DNA from: Bacteroidota bacterium
GTDB lineage: Bacteria > Bacteroidota > Bacteroidia > Chitinophagales > LD1
Direction of reading: 5' to 3'
Assembly: GCA_947475165.1 (NCBI GenBank)
Contig: CANJLD010000014.1
Span: 39,967 to 103,966, forward strand
DNA: 64,000 nt
This document shows positions 45,349 through 55,600 of the stretch, one piece after another (position 1 is the first letter of the stretch; each line of letters opens with the position of its first letter). Both the position numbers and the translations under genes were made by a program. The notes under the pieces are model-generated. The model was not told the origin of the DNA. It saw only the letters and a program-made list of their open reading frames with translations, and searched no databases.

Positions 45349-48300
45349 TTAATTCAGATGCAATTTAGGTTGCAAATACTTAGCCGTATACGAAGTTTTT
45401 ACACCAATGATTCCCTCGGGTATACCTTGGTAGACAAGTTGCCCGCCTTCATCGCCACCTTCGGGACCCAAATCAATCAGCCAATCGGCACATTTTATCA
45501 CATCCATATTGTGTTCAATCACAATCACCGAGTGCCCGGCTTCTATCAACTGATTGAAACTTGACATTAGTTTATTGATGTCGTGAAAATGCAAGCCGGT
45601 AGTAGGTTCATCGAAAATGAACAGGATTGGATTAGGTGCTGCGCCTTTATTTAAGAATGAAGCCAACTTTACCCGCTGCGCTTCTCCACCGCTCAAAGTA
45701 GAACTCGACTGACCGAGTTTTACATAACCCAAACCAACTTTTTGCAGAGGAAGAAGTTTAGTGGTTATATCGTTATCATCTGCAAAAAATTCTACCGCTT
45801 CATCTACACTCAATTCAAGAATATCGTAAATATTTTTGCCTCTGTATTGAACTTCAAGAACTTCTTCTTTGAATTTTTTTCCATTGCAGGTTTCGCATTT
45901 CAAATGCACATCGGCAAGAAATTGCATCTCCACAACTACCTCTCCATCACCTTTGCAGGTTTCGCATCTGCCGCCTTCCACATTGAACGAAAAATCTTTC
46001 GGCTGGTAACCACGAATTTTTGAAAGCTGCATACGCGCATACAAATCGCGTATACCATCATACGCTTTTACATACGTTACCGGATTAGAGCGCGAACTTC
46101 TTCCCAGCGGATTCTGGTCAATCATTTCCACCGCAGTAATCCGCTGCATATCACCTTTCAGTTCTCTGAATGTTCCGGGCTTTTCACCAGCACCATCAAA
46201 TATGCGCATCAAGGCCGGATAAAGAATTTTCTTTATCAAAGTTGTTTTGCCTGAGCCGCTCACACCGCTTACCACCGTCAACGCACCAAGAGGAAACTTA
46301 GCAGAGATATTTTTCAGATTATGGTGCGTTGCACCAACCACTTCAATCCAGTTTGATGGTATTCTTCTCTTAAGATTATAAGCAATTTCTAAATCGCCAT
46401 TCAGATATTTTGCTGTTAAAGTTTTTGCTTTCAGCATATCTTTCGGGCTGCCGTTATACATTACTTCTCCTCCAAAAATTCCGGCTTCAGGTCCCATGTC
46501 AACAATATGGTCGCTGGTTTTCATAATATCCTCATCGTGCTCAACAATCACCACCGTGTTTCCTAAATCGCGTAGATTCTTCAACACTTTTATCAAGCGT
46601 TCTGTATCACGCTGATGAAGACCAATACTCGGTTCATCTAAAATGTAAAGCGAAGAAGTAAGGTTACTTCCGATAGAACGCGTCAGATTAATTCGTTGTG
46701 TTTCTCCTCCGGAAAGGGTGTTAGACAACCGGTTAAGGGTAAGATAGCCCAAGCCCACATCCATCATGGTTTGCAAGCGTCCTTTTACTTCCAGTAAAAT
46801 TCGTTTTGCAATAATGTTCTCCGATTCGGTCAGCGAAATATCTTTAAAGAAAGCATGCAATTCTTTAATCGGCTTTAAAGTCAACTCAGAAATATTCTGC
46901 CCCTGAATTTTCACATACTGCGCATCTTTACGAATGCGCGAACCTTTACAATCGGGGCAAGTTGTTTTTCCGCGAAAGCGCGAAAGCATTACGCGATATT
47001 GAATTTTGTAACTCTGTGTTTCGAGGTAGCGGAAGAAATCGTGCAGACCTTTAAAATATTGATTTCCGTTCCACAACAATTGTTTGTGCTCCTCCTCCAA
47101 ATCTTTATACGCGCGATGAATGGGAAAATCAAATAATATACCTTTTTTAATCAACGGCTCTGCCCACTCACTCATCTTCTCCCCTTTCCAAGGAGAAACA
47201 GCACCTTCATAAACAGAAAGTTCTTTATCAGGAAAAATCAAATCTTCATCAATGCCCATTACCGTTCCAAAACCTTCGCAGGTTTTACAGGCACCATAAG
47301 GATTGTTGAAGTTGAAGAAATTCGGATTCGGCTCTTCAAACGAAATTCCGTCCGCTTCAAACTTGTTGGAAAAGACAGCCTCCCCTAAATCCCCTCCTGC
47401 AGAGGGGACTTTAACAGCCACTACACTTTCCCTAAGTTTCGTAGAAATAGATTTTAGAACGCCATCTATATTGCCTATAACTTCATTATTCCTAAAGCGA
47501 ATTACTTTATACCCATGCTCTACTAACCAAGCGGTTCGTTGTTCATCATTATCTTTTACTTCCGGCAGTTGATGAATTGAACCATCAATTTCGACAACTA
47601 ACGAATGAGCATGGCAGTAAAAATCAGCTATGTAATGACCAATAATATGTTGTCTTCTAAATTTATAATCTGCCAACTGTTTCCCTCTAAGTTGAGTCCA
47701 AAGAATACTTTCCGCCTCAGTCGATTTTTTTCTATTCGCCTCTGCAAACTCCTTTAATTTTTCATAAAGTATAGGATCTGCCTGAAATAGTTTGGGCTGC
47801 TCTAAACCCTCCCTGTAGGGGAGGGTTTGGGAGGGGCTGTATTCAAGTATACATTGTCCATGACCTTCACTGAAAGCTGTCTGAACAGAATCAGCTGCAC
47901 GTGATTTCAAATCTTCATCATAGTGCTTAACCACCAACCTATCTACCAATACCTTTATAGAGGTCTGTTTTTTCTTCAGCGCATCTTTATTCTCTAACAA
48001 CTCTTCAATCTTCGCTACTTCTTCACCAAACTTTATTCTGGTAAATCCCTTTTGCAAAAGCAACTTTAAATCATCGGCAAACTTCTCGCGCACCTTATCT
48101 TCAAAGTAGATGAAGATTTTATCGCCTTCACTTTGCTTGAAAATGAAATTCACCACATCCATCACTTCATGCTTAATAACCAGTTCGCCAGTTGTTGGCG
48201 AATAAGTTTTGCCGATACGGGCGAACAAAAGCCGCAGATAATCGTATATCTCGGTAAGCGAGCCGACCGTTGAACGGGTTGTGCGCGTGGACACTTTTTG

Positions 48301-48588
48301 TTCAATAGCAATAGCAGGGCACAAACCTTTGATATAATCAACATCAGGTTTGTCCATACGATTAAGAAACTGACGGGCGTAGGAAGACAACGATTCAACG
48401 TATCTTCTTTGTCCTTCGGCATAAAGAGTATCAATAGTAAGTGATGATTTGCCTGAGCCGGAAACACCGGTAATAACAATGAATTTGTTCTTCGGCAATT
48501 CAACATCCACGTTCTTCAAATTATGAACGCGGGCGCCTTTGATGAAGATTTTTTTTTCGCTGGCAGAAAATTTATTTGGAGATTTCAA
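45349..48588 (-). CDS. uvrA: UvrA excinuclease subunit carrying an in-frame DUF559 cassette
   Basis: 1079 residues, about 150 more than expected. The UvrA parts are complete: Walker A motifs GVSGSGKSSL (about 41) and GVSGSGKTTL, ABC signatures LSGGETQRINL and LSGGEAQRVKL, and zinc pairs CKTCEGFG, CPDCKGS and CETCKGDGE … CETCNG. The UvrA sequence runs to GHGQCILEY (residue 250) and resumes at FSNKFEADGISFEEPNP (406). Between them lies a DUF559 domain. The site follows the UvrB-binding domain, in the loop before the first zinc module, so it should be surface-exposed. UvrA recognises bulky DNA lesions with UvrB. Because the frame stays open and all motifs are intact, activity may be retained (inference). 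Transcription starts from the promoter at 48672-48701. Confidence 0.95.
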   Translation of the reverse strand: MKSPNKFSASEKKIFIKGARVHNLKNVDVELPKNKFIVITGVSGSGKSSLTIDTLYAEGQRRYVESLSSYARQFLNRMDKPDVDYIKGLCPAIAIEQKVSTRTTRSTVGSLTEIYDYLRLLFARIGKTYSPTTGELVIKHEVMDVVNFIFKQSEGDKIFIYFEDKVREKFADDLKLLLQKGFTRIKFGEEVAKIEELLENKDALKKKQTSIKVLVDRLVVKHYDEDLKSRAADSVQTAFSEGHGQCILEYSPSQTLPYREGLEQPKLFQADPILYEKLKEFAEANRKKSTEAESILWTQLRGKQLADYKFRRQHIIGHYIADFYCHAHSLVVEIDGSIHQLPEVKDNDEQRTAWLVEHGYKVIRFRNNEVIGNIDGVLKSISTKLRESVVAVKVPSAGGDLGEAVFSNKFEADGISFEEPNPNFFNFNNPYGACKTCEGFGTVMGIDEDLIFPDKELSVYEGAVSPWKGEKMSEWAEPLIKKGILFDFPIHRAYKDLEEEHKQLLWNGNQYFKGLHDFFRYLETQSYKIQYRVMLSRFRGKTTCPDCKGSRIRKDAQYVKIQGQNISELTLKPIKELHAFFKDISLTESENIIAKRILLEVKGRLQTMMDVGLGYLTLNRLSNTLSGGETQRINLTRSIGSNLTSSLYILDEPSIGLHQRDTERLIKVLKNLRDLGNTVVIVEHDEDIMKTSDHIVDMGPEAGIFGGEVMYNGSPKDMLKAKTLTAKYLNGDLEIAYNLKRRIPSNWIEVVGATHHNLKNISAKFPLGALTVVSGVSGSGKTTLIKKILYPALMRIFDGAGEKPGTFRELKGDMQRITAVEMIDQNPLGRSSRSNPVTYVKAYDGIRDLYARMQLSKIRGYQPKDFSFNVEGGRCETCKGDGEVVVEMQFLADVHLKCETCNGKKFKEEVLEVQYRGKNIYDILELSVDEAVEFFADDNDITTKLLPLQKVGLGYVKLGQSSSTLSGGEAQRVKLASFLNKGAAPNPILFIFDEPTTGLHFHDINKLMSSFNQLIEAGHSVIVIEHNMDVIKCADWLIDLGPEGGDEGGQLVYQGIPEGIIGVKTSYTAKYLQPKLHLN
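47376..47412. repeat. Terminal inverted repeat of the uvrA cassette, low-coordinate end
   Basis: Begins CAGCCTCCCCTAAAT and contains a hairpin, CCCCTC (47391-47396) with GAGGGG (47402-47407) around CTGCA, then ACTTT. It aligns with the opposite cassette end read inward and with the solo copy at 63317-63352. Confidence 0.75.
47804..47839. repeat. Terminal inverted repeat of the uvrA cassette, high-coordinate end
   Basis: AAACCCTCCC (47804-47813) pairs perfectly with GGGAGGGTTT (47819-47828) around TGTAG, followed by GGGAGGGGCTG to the cassette edge. Read inward on the minus strand it starts CAGCCCCTCCCAAA, mirroring the other end. Confidence 0.75.
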
Positions 48589-48671
48589 TTTTAATTATTT
48601 ATCTTCGGTAACATAAATCAAAAACAAGCTCTATAGCAATCTAATATCTACTTCACTTTTTCTAAGATTCG

Positions 48672-48701
48672 CAAAGGTAATTTTTAGGGCTTTTTATTCA
48701 A
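48672..48701 (-). promoter_or_regulatory. Promoter of uvrA, Bacteroidetes consensus
   Basis: On the minus strand, TTG (48701-48699) is followed by a 19-nt spacer and TACCTTTG (48679-48672), matching the Bacteroidetes -33 TTG and -7 TAnnTTTG with normal spacing. Transcription should begin near 48665, giving a leader of about 77 nt before the uvrA ATG. No LexA-type palindrome was seen overlapping it. Confidence 0.65.
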
Positions 48702-48870
48702 GTAAATTATAAGTATCGATCTCTCCTCTACTTTGGGTTGTCATTTGTTTTTTCTGCTTTAACAGCAATGTTACAGGAATACCAAGCAATACAATCAACG
48801 TTCAGTTTTTAAATTATTTGTTAACCCGATTAAAAATTGGGAGACTTTAAGAAAAGAAAGCTACGCCTTT

Positions 48871-48907
48871 CAAATCTTCAATCTTTCAGTTTTCAATCTT
48901 CAATCAA
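48871..48907. repeat. Degenerate CAATCTT heptamer tract
   Basis: About five near-consecutive units of the same heptamer seen between mrdA and rodA: CAAATCTT, CAATCTT, a CAGTTTT variant, CAATCTT and CAATCAA, with one or two 1-bp slips. It lies 50 bp upstream of the sigma factor ATG, within the probable leader or promoter. Confidence 0.65.
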
Positions 48908-48957
48908 AGTTGCCTATAAGCCACCTCTACGTTTTTTTAACTATAAAACGTAACCAT

Positions 48958-49539
48958 ATGCGCACTCAATTAATGAGCGATCAGGAATTGGTAGACCAGT
49001 ACCTCGCAGGCAACGAACTTGCCCTTGAAAGATTAATCATCCGTCACAAGGACAAGATTTACACATCCATCTACTTAATGGTAAAGGATGAATTTCTCGC
49101 TGAAGATATTTTTCAGGAGACTTACATTAAAGCCATTGACTACTTGCGCAGAGGCAAGTACAACGAGGAGGGCAAATTTGCACCTTGGGTAGCACGTATT
49201 GCTTACAATTTATGTATTGACCATTTCCGGAAGTTGAAACGCACTCCGGGAATTGTTACCAGCGAGGGTGACGATATTTTTAAATACATGAAGTTTGAAG
49301 AAACTCCGTTGGAAGAACACGTTCATCTTGAAAAATTCGAAGGCAAGTTAAAGGAACTGATTGAGCAATTGCCCGAAGAACAAAAGGAAGTAGTAATACT
49401 TCGCCACTTCTTCAACTTCAGCTTTAAAGAAGTTTCTGATTACACTAAATCGCCAATGAATACTTGTTTGGGAAGAATGCGCTACGCGCTGATTAACCTA
49501 AGAAGATTATTGGAAGAAAACCAAGTGGTTGTCAGATAA
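48958..49539 (+). CDS. ECF-type RNA polymerase sigma factor
   Basis: 193 residues from the ATG at 48958 (MRTQLMSDQELVDQYLAGNE); the frame extends upstream to 48910 but that part is not family-like. Region 2 includes LAEDIFQETYIKAIDYLRRG and FAPWVARIAYNLCIDHFRK; region 4 is LPEEQKEVVILRHFFNFSFKEVSDY and MRYALINLRRLLEE. No anti-sigma gene is adjacent, so control is likely by another route. It converges on the giant surface protein gene through a shared terminator. Confidence 0.93.
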   Translation: MRTQLMSDQELVDQYLAGNELALERLIIRHKDKIYTSIYLMVKDEFLAEDIFQETYIKAIDYLRRGKYNEEGKFAPWVARIAYNLCIDHFRKLKRTPGIVTSEGDDIFKYMKFEETPLEEHVHLEKFEGKLKELIEQLPEEQKEVVILRHFFNFSFKEVSDYTKSPMNTCLGRMRYALINLRRLLEENQVVVR

Positions 49540-49559
49540 ACTTGAAATCGCTAAAACAA

Positions 49560-49593
49560 AAAACGCCTCTCAAAATAAATTGAGAGGCGTTTT
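49560..49593. terminator. Bidirectional terminator, 14-bp perfect stem
   Basis: AAAACGCCTCTCAA (49560-49573) pairs with TTGAGAGGCGTTTT (49580-49593) around a 6-nt loop. A-rich and T-rich flanks let it serve both the sigma gene and the convergent giant gene, whose stop is 23 bp away. Confidence 0.88.
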
Positions 49594-49615
49594 GCATTTA
49601 AGTCAGTCGCGGAAT

Positions 49616-52600
49616 TTACTTATTCGTAATCAGCAATTTCTTGGTGATAATCTCATTATCATTTTTCACTTTCACAATTACATAAGCAGCTTCAAGGTTG
49701 CCGATTGATTTGGTGTAAACAGTGCTTCTGCCAAATTTCTCGTTTACCAGTTGCTGACCTAACACATTGTAAATTTCAATGGTGGCCTCTACCTTGGTTT
49801 GCTTGCTGAAATCGATAAACACTTTGTTCTCACTGCTCCAAATGCTGATGCCTTTGTTGTTGGTGATGTTGTTGAGACCGGTGGTTGACTTTTCAGTTAC
49901 CGTAACGGTTTGCGTTGTAGTTGAACTGCAACCATCAGCGTTCGTAACAGTCAAAGTAACCGTATATGTTCCTGCTGTTGTGTAAGCATGAACTTCAGTT
50001 GTGTTTGCTGATGTTGTTCCATCACCAAAATCCCAAGCCGTTGTTGCTGCGTTTGCTGTGGTGTTGGTAAACGTCACATCATCCGTTGTTTGAACTGCTG
50101 TGGAAGAAACAGTTGCTGTTGCCGCAACCGGTTGCGTTCCGCTGATGGTGATGTTCTTCACTACCGTGTAATTGTTCGCATCAATAAGCGTTAGCGTATA
50201 TGTGCCTGCTTGTGCGTTCACTGTTACCGGTGTGCTTTGATTCAATGTGCCGCTTGATATTGTTGCATTGTTGTTATTCGTAACGGTATAAGTCCAGTTA
50301 GCTATTCCCGGCTGGGTGATGTTGATAGCTCCAAGGGCGCTGCAGTTCTGGTCGATGGTAACAATTTCTGCTTTTGGTGTAAAGTGTAATACAAAACGAT
50401 TCCAGTCATCGGCTGCATCTGAGGTAAAGTTGTAGTCACCGGTTCTTACATCGTAGAAAATATTCAACTTCTTATCTTCTAAAGTAATGTAGCTGGTCGG
50501 GTCAAAGCTGCTCAATCCTTCGAAAGCAAGTGTGTAGCTTCCGCTTGTTCCCGGTTCAAAGCCTACATCTACAGTTGATGTTTGCGCGATAGAATGAAGA
50601 ATATTCTTATTCAACCAGTAGCCATTGTTCATGCTGTAAAGATTGTGCCTGCCTATGCTGCCGGTTAGTTTGTTGGCATCAAATTCTGCATCAAACACAT
50701 CGGTAGCGTTGCTGTTGAAACCAACGGTAGCTACATCATACAGGTTAGTGCCATTATTAGTAGCGGTAATACTTAACTGTTCCGGTGTGTTTTGTGCGTA
50801 GAAGGTTTGTGCGGTGACTACCCGGTTGCTTCCGCTGATAGTATAAATACCTCCGCCTCCTACAGCTGTTTTATGAACGAAGAATGCCTGGAACGGTGCA
50901 ATAACTGTTGCCAATTGATAGGTGCCGTTAATCACATTCCAAATCTGTATTTGATTATCGAAGCCGCTTACCGTTGCACTGCTTAAATCAAGCGTAGCGT
51001 TGTATGGGTTAGCTACTAATTGCCAGCCCGAACCGAAAGCAGTTGCAGAAGGGTGTTGTAAAGTTCCCTTTGTCCAGTTAGCATTAGCTAAACCGGTGAG
51101 GGAGTAGCTTGAAGCAGTATTCGGAGTTCCGTGAACGGTCAGTGTTCCTGAACCGGTTCTGGCTACCGAGTAACCTTGCACCGGTGTGGCATTGCTGCCG
51201 CTGGCAACTACGTTCCAACTTGCCATAGGGCAGGCTGCACCGGTTGCCTGATTATAAGTAAACACACTTCCGTAAACCGAAGCTGCATCCAATTGTGTTT
51301 CTGAACAATCAGCCGTTGGTGTTACTGCACCCGAACTTCCGCCCGCGCCTAATTGTGCTAAATCGGCATTGCTTACCGGACTACCCATGTAGTGCTGGTT
51401 GTAACTATTGGCACTGGTAGCGTTATAGTAACGTTCTTCGTAAATGGTTCCGCCAAAGGTGCCGCTAAAGCCTGAACTGAAATCATTAAAAATAGCATGT
51501 GCTGCTGCGGTGCTCTTTAAAGTAAATAAACCACCTGTGTTGCCGCTGTTGTTCAATGCTCCGCTTTGTAATTCTAATGCAGTAAATACATCAAAGAATG
51601 AATTGTTCTGCACCACCACACTACCGCTTGTTTTGTTTATGTTAAGGGTAGGGAAACTGGCTCTTCCGCTAAAGGTTTGTGTGCCGCTTCCGTTGAATAT
51701 AAGTTTACCCGTGCCGTTGGTGGTAATGCTTGATGCTGTGGATGTGCCACCGGTAAAGTTACCGCATACCGATAATGTTTTTGTGTTGTTCACCGCAATT
51801 GAAGCTCCGTCCTGAACCGTGAGGTCGCCCACGCTTATCGAAACGGTTCCTATAATAGGGAAGTTGTTACCGTTTGCCGGTGTGGTTGGTATCAGCACAT
51901 TATCTGAACAGGCTGTAGGAACCGTTCCGTAGCTCCAGTTCCCTCCACTTGTCCATTGTGTGGTGCCGCCTAACCATACGTTACCGCAAAGATTAATAAT
52001 ACTTATAGTGCCACTCTTAGAAGTAGAACACCCTAATTTAGTAACCGTTGCGTTATAAGTATAACTACCGACTGGGTTCTTAGCATAAACTGTATTTAGA
52101 CCAGTACCAGTAGTGTAAGAATTAGTAGCTCCTATATTGGTATACAAATTACCCGTTGAAGTCCAAACCGGAACAACGTTTGCACCAAAGGTAAATCTTG
52201 TTCTGTTACGCTCGCTGTAAATCCAAGCTGAACCAGAGCCTCCCGAAACTTCCGTAGAGGCGACTGATTCATTATCATTCCTATAAAAATAAGTGCTGAC
52301 AAAACTTGTATTATCTATAGTAGCTGTAGTATTGCCCGTCCCTCCGCCATCAACGTTAGAGAAAGAAATATCCACCAACAAATTACTTGTTCCATCCCAC
52401 GTAAATGAAGAAGTTAAAGTAAAGTTATTGGCAGAAGCGGCCACCGGAGTAAAGGAAGCCGGACCATAGACTGTTGTAAGTCCACTGTTATATGGAGCCA
52501 ATGACAAATCGGTAACAGACGTTAAGCCCATTTTAATTTTCAGATTCTGCAAAGTGCGGGTTGTTTCCGCAGTATTCAGGTAAATAGCAATGTCGGAAAT

Positions 52601-55600
52601 ACTCGCACCAGGAACAAATCCTAAAGCTGTAAGTTCAGAAGCCCTGAATAACATTTGCTCTCTTGAGCCGCCATAGTAGCTTTGAACCGGATTAGGACCC
52701 AGTAAATAAGATGTAGTGGATGCCGAAGTGCTATTTACACCACTTCCCTGAGTAACTGTTGTAGGTGCCAAGTAAGATGTGGTAGTAGCATTCAAAGTAA
52801 TTACATCAGTGGCACATCCGTTGGCTGAAGCCGGAGTAAGCGTTAAATCCGGATTAATGGTGGTAACACTTACTGCGCTGAACGCATCGTTACTGTTATC
52901 CCCGTCTCCGCTTATTCCTGTTGAACCGTTGAAGGTATACACGCCCGCAGTAGTCATATCTATTGTTCCTACCACATAATCAAACGTAGCTCCGGGGCTG
53001 ATGGTGCCGGTGTAAGTTCCGTTCAATGTAGAAGGAACAATACCTGTAACATTTACAGTAACCGGTATATTTGAAATGCTATTGCAGCCGTAGTTTTTCA
53101 ACTTAACGGTTACACTTTGCGAAGCCGTGCCGCAGGTATTAGAAGTTGTTGGTGTTACTAAACTTACAATACCCGCATCGGTAGCCGCTCCGTTTTTAAT
53201 CTGAACATCTTCAATAAACAAATCGTCATCACCGGTTGCAGTTGCTCCTTCTGTAGCATAAAATGCCACAATGATAGCCTGGCCACTGTAAGCAGAAAGA
53301 TCAACTGATTCAGCCTGCCCGGTATTGCTGATAGGTGTGGTATTATTATATGTCTTTATGGCTGTCCACGTTAAACCGCAATCTGTAGAAACCCTCACTT
53401 GCACCAAATCATTAGCATCAAGAGAGCTTGCAGTTGTAGTGCCGAAAACGGTTAACCCGAGTTTGAATGTAACCTTACTGCAACCTGTTGCATTAAACTT
53501 AGGACCAACTATCCATCCTGTTGAGCTAGATGCAGTAGTAGAGTATAAATTAATAACTGCCGCAACATTGCTACCGGTGTTTACGAAGAAATCGTTGCTC
53601 CACGGTGATGCAGAATTGCTGGCGGTTGGTGTAGTACCACTACCCCCTTCATACCAGTTAGGGAATACCGTATTAAGATTTGAACCGGTGTAACCTGTAA
53701 AATCAATTGTTTGTGGCAACGTGGCTGTGGCTAAAACAGTGCGCGTAGGAGAAGGTGTAATTTGATTGTTGGTATTATCACCATCATTCAACGATGTCAT
53801 AGTTACCTGCGGGGTAATAGTATAAGTGCCCGCGGTGGTCATGTTGAGTGTTCCGTTGCTGTTTGGTCCACCGTTTACCATAGTAACGGTCATAGTAGCG
53901 TTTGTAGCTAGTGTGCCGGTACTGGTAGTGGCAGATGACAGGTTCACATTTCCTCCGCCCGGCAATGTTACTGTAGTTGTTACCGCTATAGGGTCAGTAG
54001 AAAAATTAATCGTATTGCAACCGGTATTAGTCAGCAATACACTAACCGTTTCAGCCGAACCGCTTACGCATAAGCCCGGTGAGGTTAAAGAAGTAACCGC
54101 AATATCAATAGCCGGTTTATTCTTAATTGCAATATCATCAATAAATACGTTTACAGCCGAAGAGCCGGAGCCTCCGGTGCCGTTACTGCGCGCTCTGAAA
54201 GCAACGTTACAGGTGGTTGAGTAATATCCCGATGGAATTGCAATGTTTTGTGTGGTTCCGGTTAAAGGAATACCACTTGTGTTAGCACTGGTGTACGATT
54301 GAATGGCCGTCCAAGTAACTCCACAATCGTTCGATATCATGATATCGAAATTATCCATACTGCGAAGCGAAGCTTGTGTAGCTGCATTGTTTACAGTAAC
54401 AGTAAAGTTAAAGCTGAATTGAGTACAAGCAGTTGGCGTAAATGATGGACTTACCATCCAATCATCTTTAACCGAATTAGTAAGGGTGACAAGGGCGGCC
54501 ATGTTAGAGGCTCCGTTGGCAAAATTTGTATTTGTCCAGGTTGAGGTTGTACCTGATGGAACAGAATAAGTGGTGGTTAACGCCTCAAACCAGCCAGGCC
54601 AGTTTGTTGTAAGATTTCCTCCTGTATAACCGGTAAAGTTTATATTCTGCGGCAAAGTACCAGCTGTGCTTGGGAAATAAGTTACAGCTTTAGTTCCAAC
54701 TCCCTGGCATCCGCTTACCGTTACAGAAGCTGTATAAGTTGTACTGGCTGTAGGGCTGAAGGTGGCTGTTGCCGATGAACCTCCGCTATTAGACCAGGCA
54801 TAAGCAGTTGCGCCAGCAGTTGTAGCATTCAATGTTACGCTACCTGAACCACAAATATGAGGACTTGCCGGTGTGATAGTAACCGTTGGTGCCGGTGTAA
54901 TATTTACTGTATTATCAGGACTGGTAGTAGCCGATAAGCCGCTACCCGAACAGGTAACTTTTAAATGATATTGTTTTGCTGCTGAAAGTGCAGGTGTAGT
55001 ATAGGCTGTAGTAGTAGCTCCGCTTCCGCCCACTGCATTTACCCATGCAGTTCCGTTCCATTCTTCCCATTGGTAAGAAATACCCAAACCTGTAGCCGCC
55101 CCTGCAACAGTAAGGGTAGTAGTTGCACCGCTACAAATAGTTGGGTTAGATGGAGGTGTGCCGGCAGTAGGACTGCCGCTACAAGGACAATTTATACGGA
55201 AAGTATGCGTAGTTGTACTTGACGCATCTTCATCATCCAATAATATATAGTATTCCGTGCCAGCCGTTAAATTCATAGTAGCATCCGCAGTCACCGGATT
55301 AGCAGCAGCACCCACATCATTATAGCAGTTCCAACCGGTATTGTTACATCCTGCAGAAGATGCTTTCCAGAAGTAATCGATATAGCCGGTGGTTACAGAA
55401 CTAACGGTAAGTGTATGCGTACCTGAAGAAGTCGGAGTAAAGCGATAAATTCTCTCTAAGCCCGGGGTAGCAAACCCGCACGAATTATTTGGGGTAGTTC
55501 CGCTAAAGCTCCATACGCCAGATCCTGCCGGTATAGTTACCGTAGCATCGGTAGCGCATGACAATACTGTACCATTGGCGCAATCAGGTGTGGTGGATAC

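Larger units (their letters stand above)
47376..47839 (-). mobile_element. Repeat-bounded DUF559 nuclease-fold cassette inside uvrA
   Basis: About 155 in-frame codons (UvrA residues 251-405). The core (about 273-380) reads KLKEFAEANRKKSTEAESIL, LADYKFRRQHIIGHYIADFY and SLVVEIDGSIHQ, then GYKVIRFRNNEV. This is the DUF559/Vsr-like endonuclease fold with its Asp (ADFYC) and E-x-D (VEIDG) positions present. Both ends are GC-rich inverted repeats starting CAGCC, each with an internal hairpin. These also stay in frame, coding SPSQTLPYREG and VPSAGGDLGEAV. No transposase or intein splice motif is present, and no target-site duplication is evident. Stand-alone DUF559 genes are common in Bacteroidota; insertion inside uvrA is, to my knowledge, unusual. 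Confidence 0.82.
48589..48957. other. Intergenic region between divergent uvrA and sigma factor genes
   Basis: About 370 bp, AT-rich, no credible gene. It holds the uvrA promoter, a weak hairpin around 48817-48842 (CCCGATT … AATTGGG with one G-T pair), and a heptamer repeat tract just before the sigma gene. No clear consensus promoter for the sigma gene was found. Confidence 0.6.

Noticed and set aside
47374..47838. Intein in uvrA
   Set aside because: No splice-junction Cys/Ser … His-Asn motifs or intein blocks are visible; the insert is a DUF559 domain with repeat ends.
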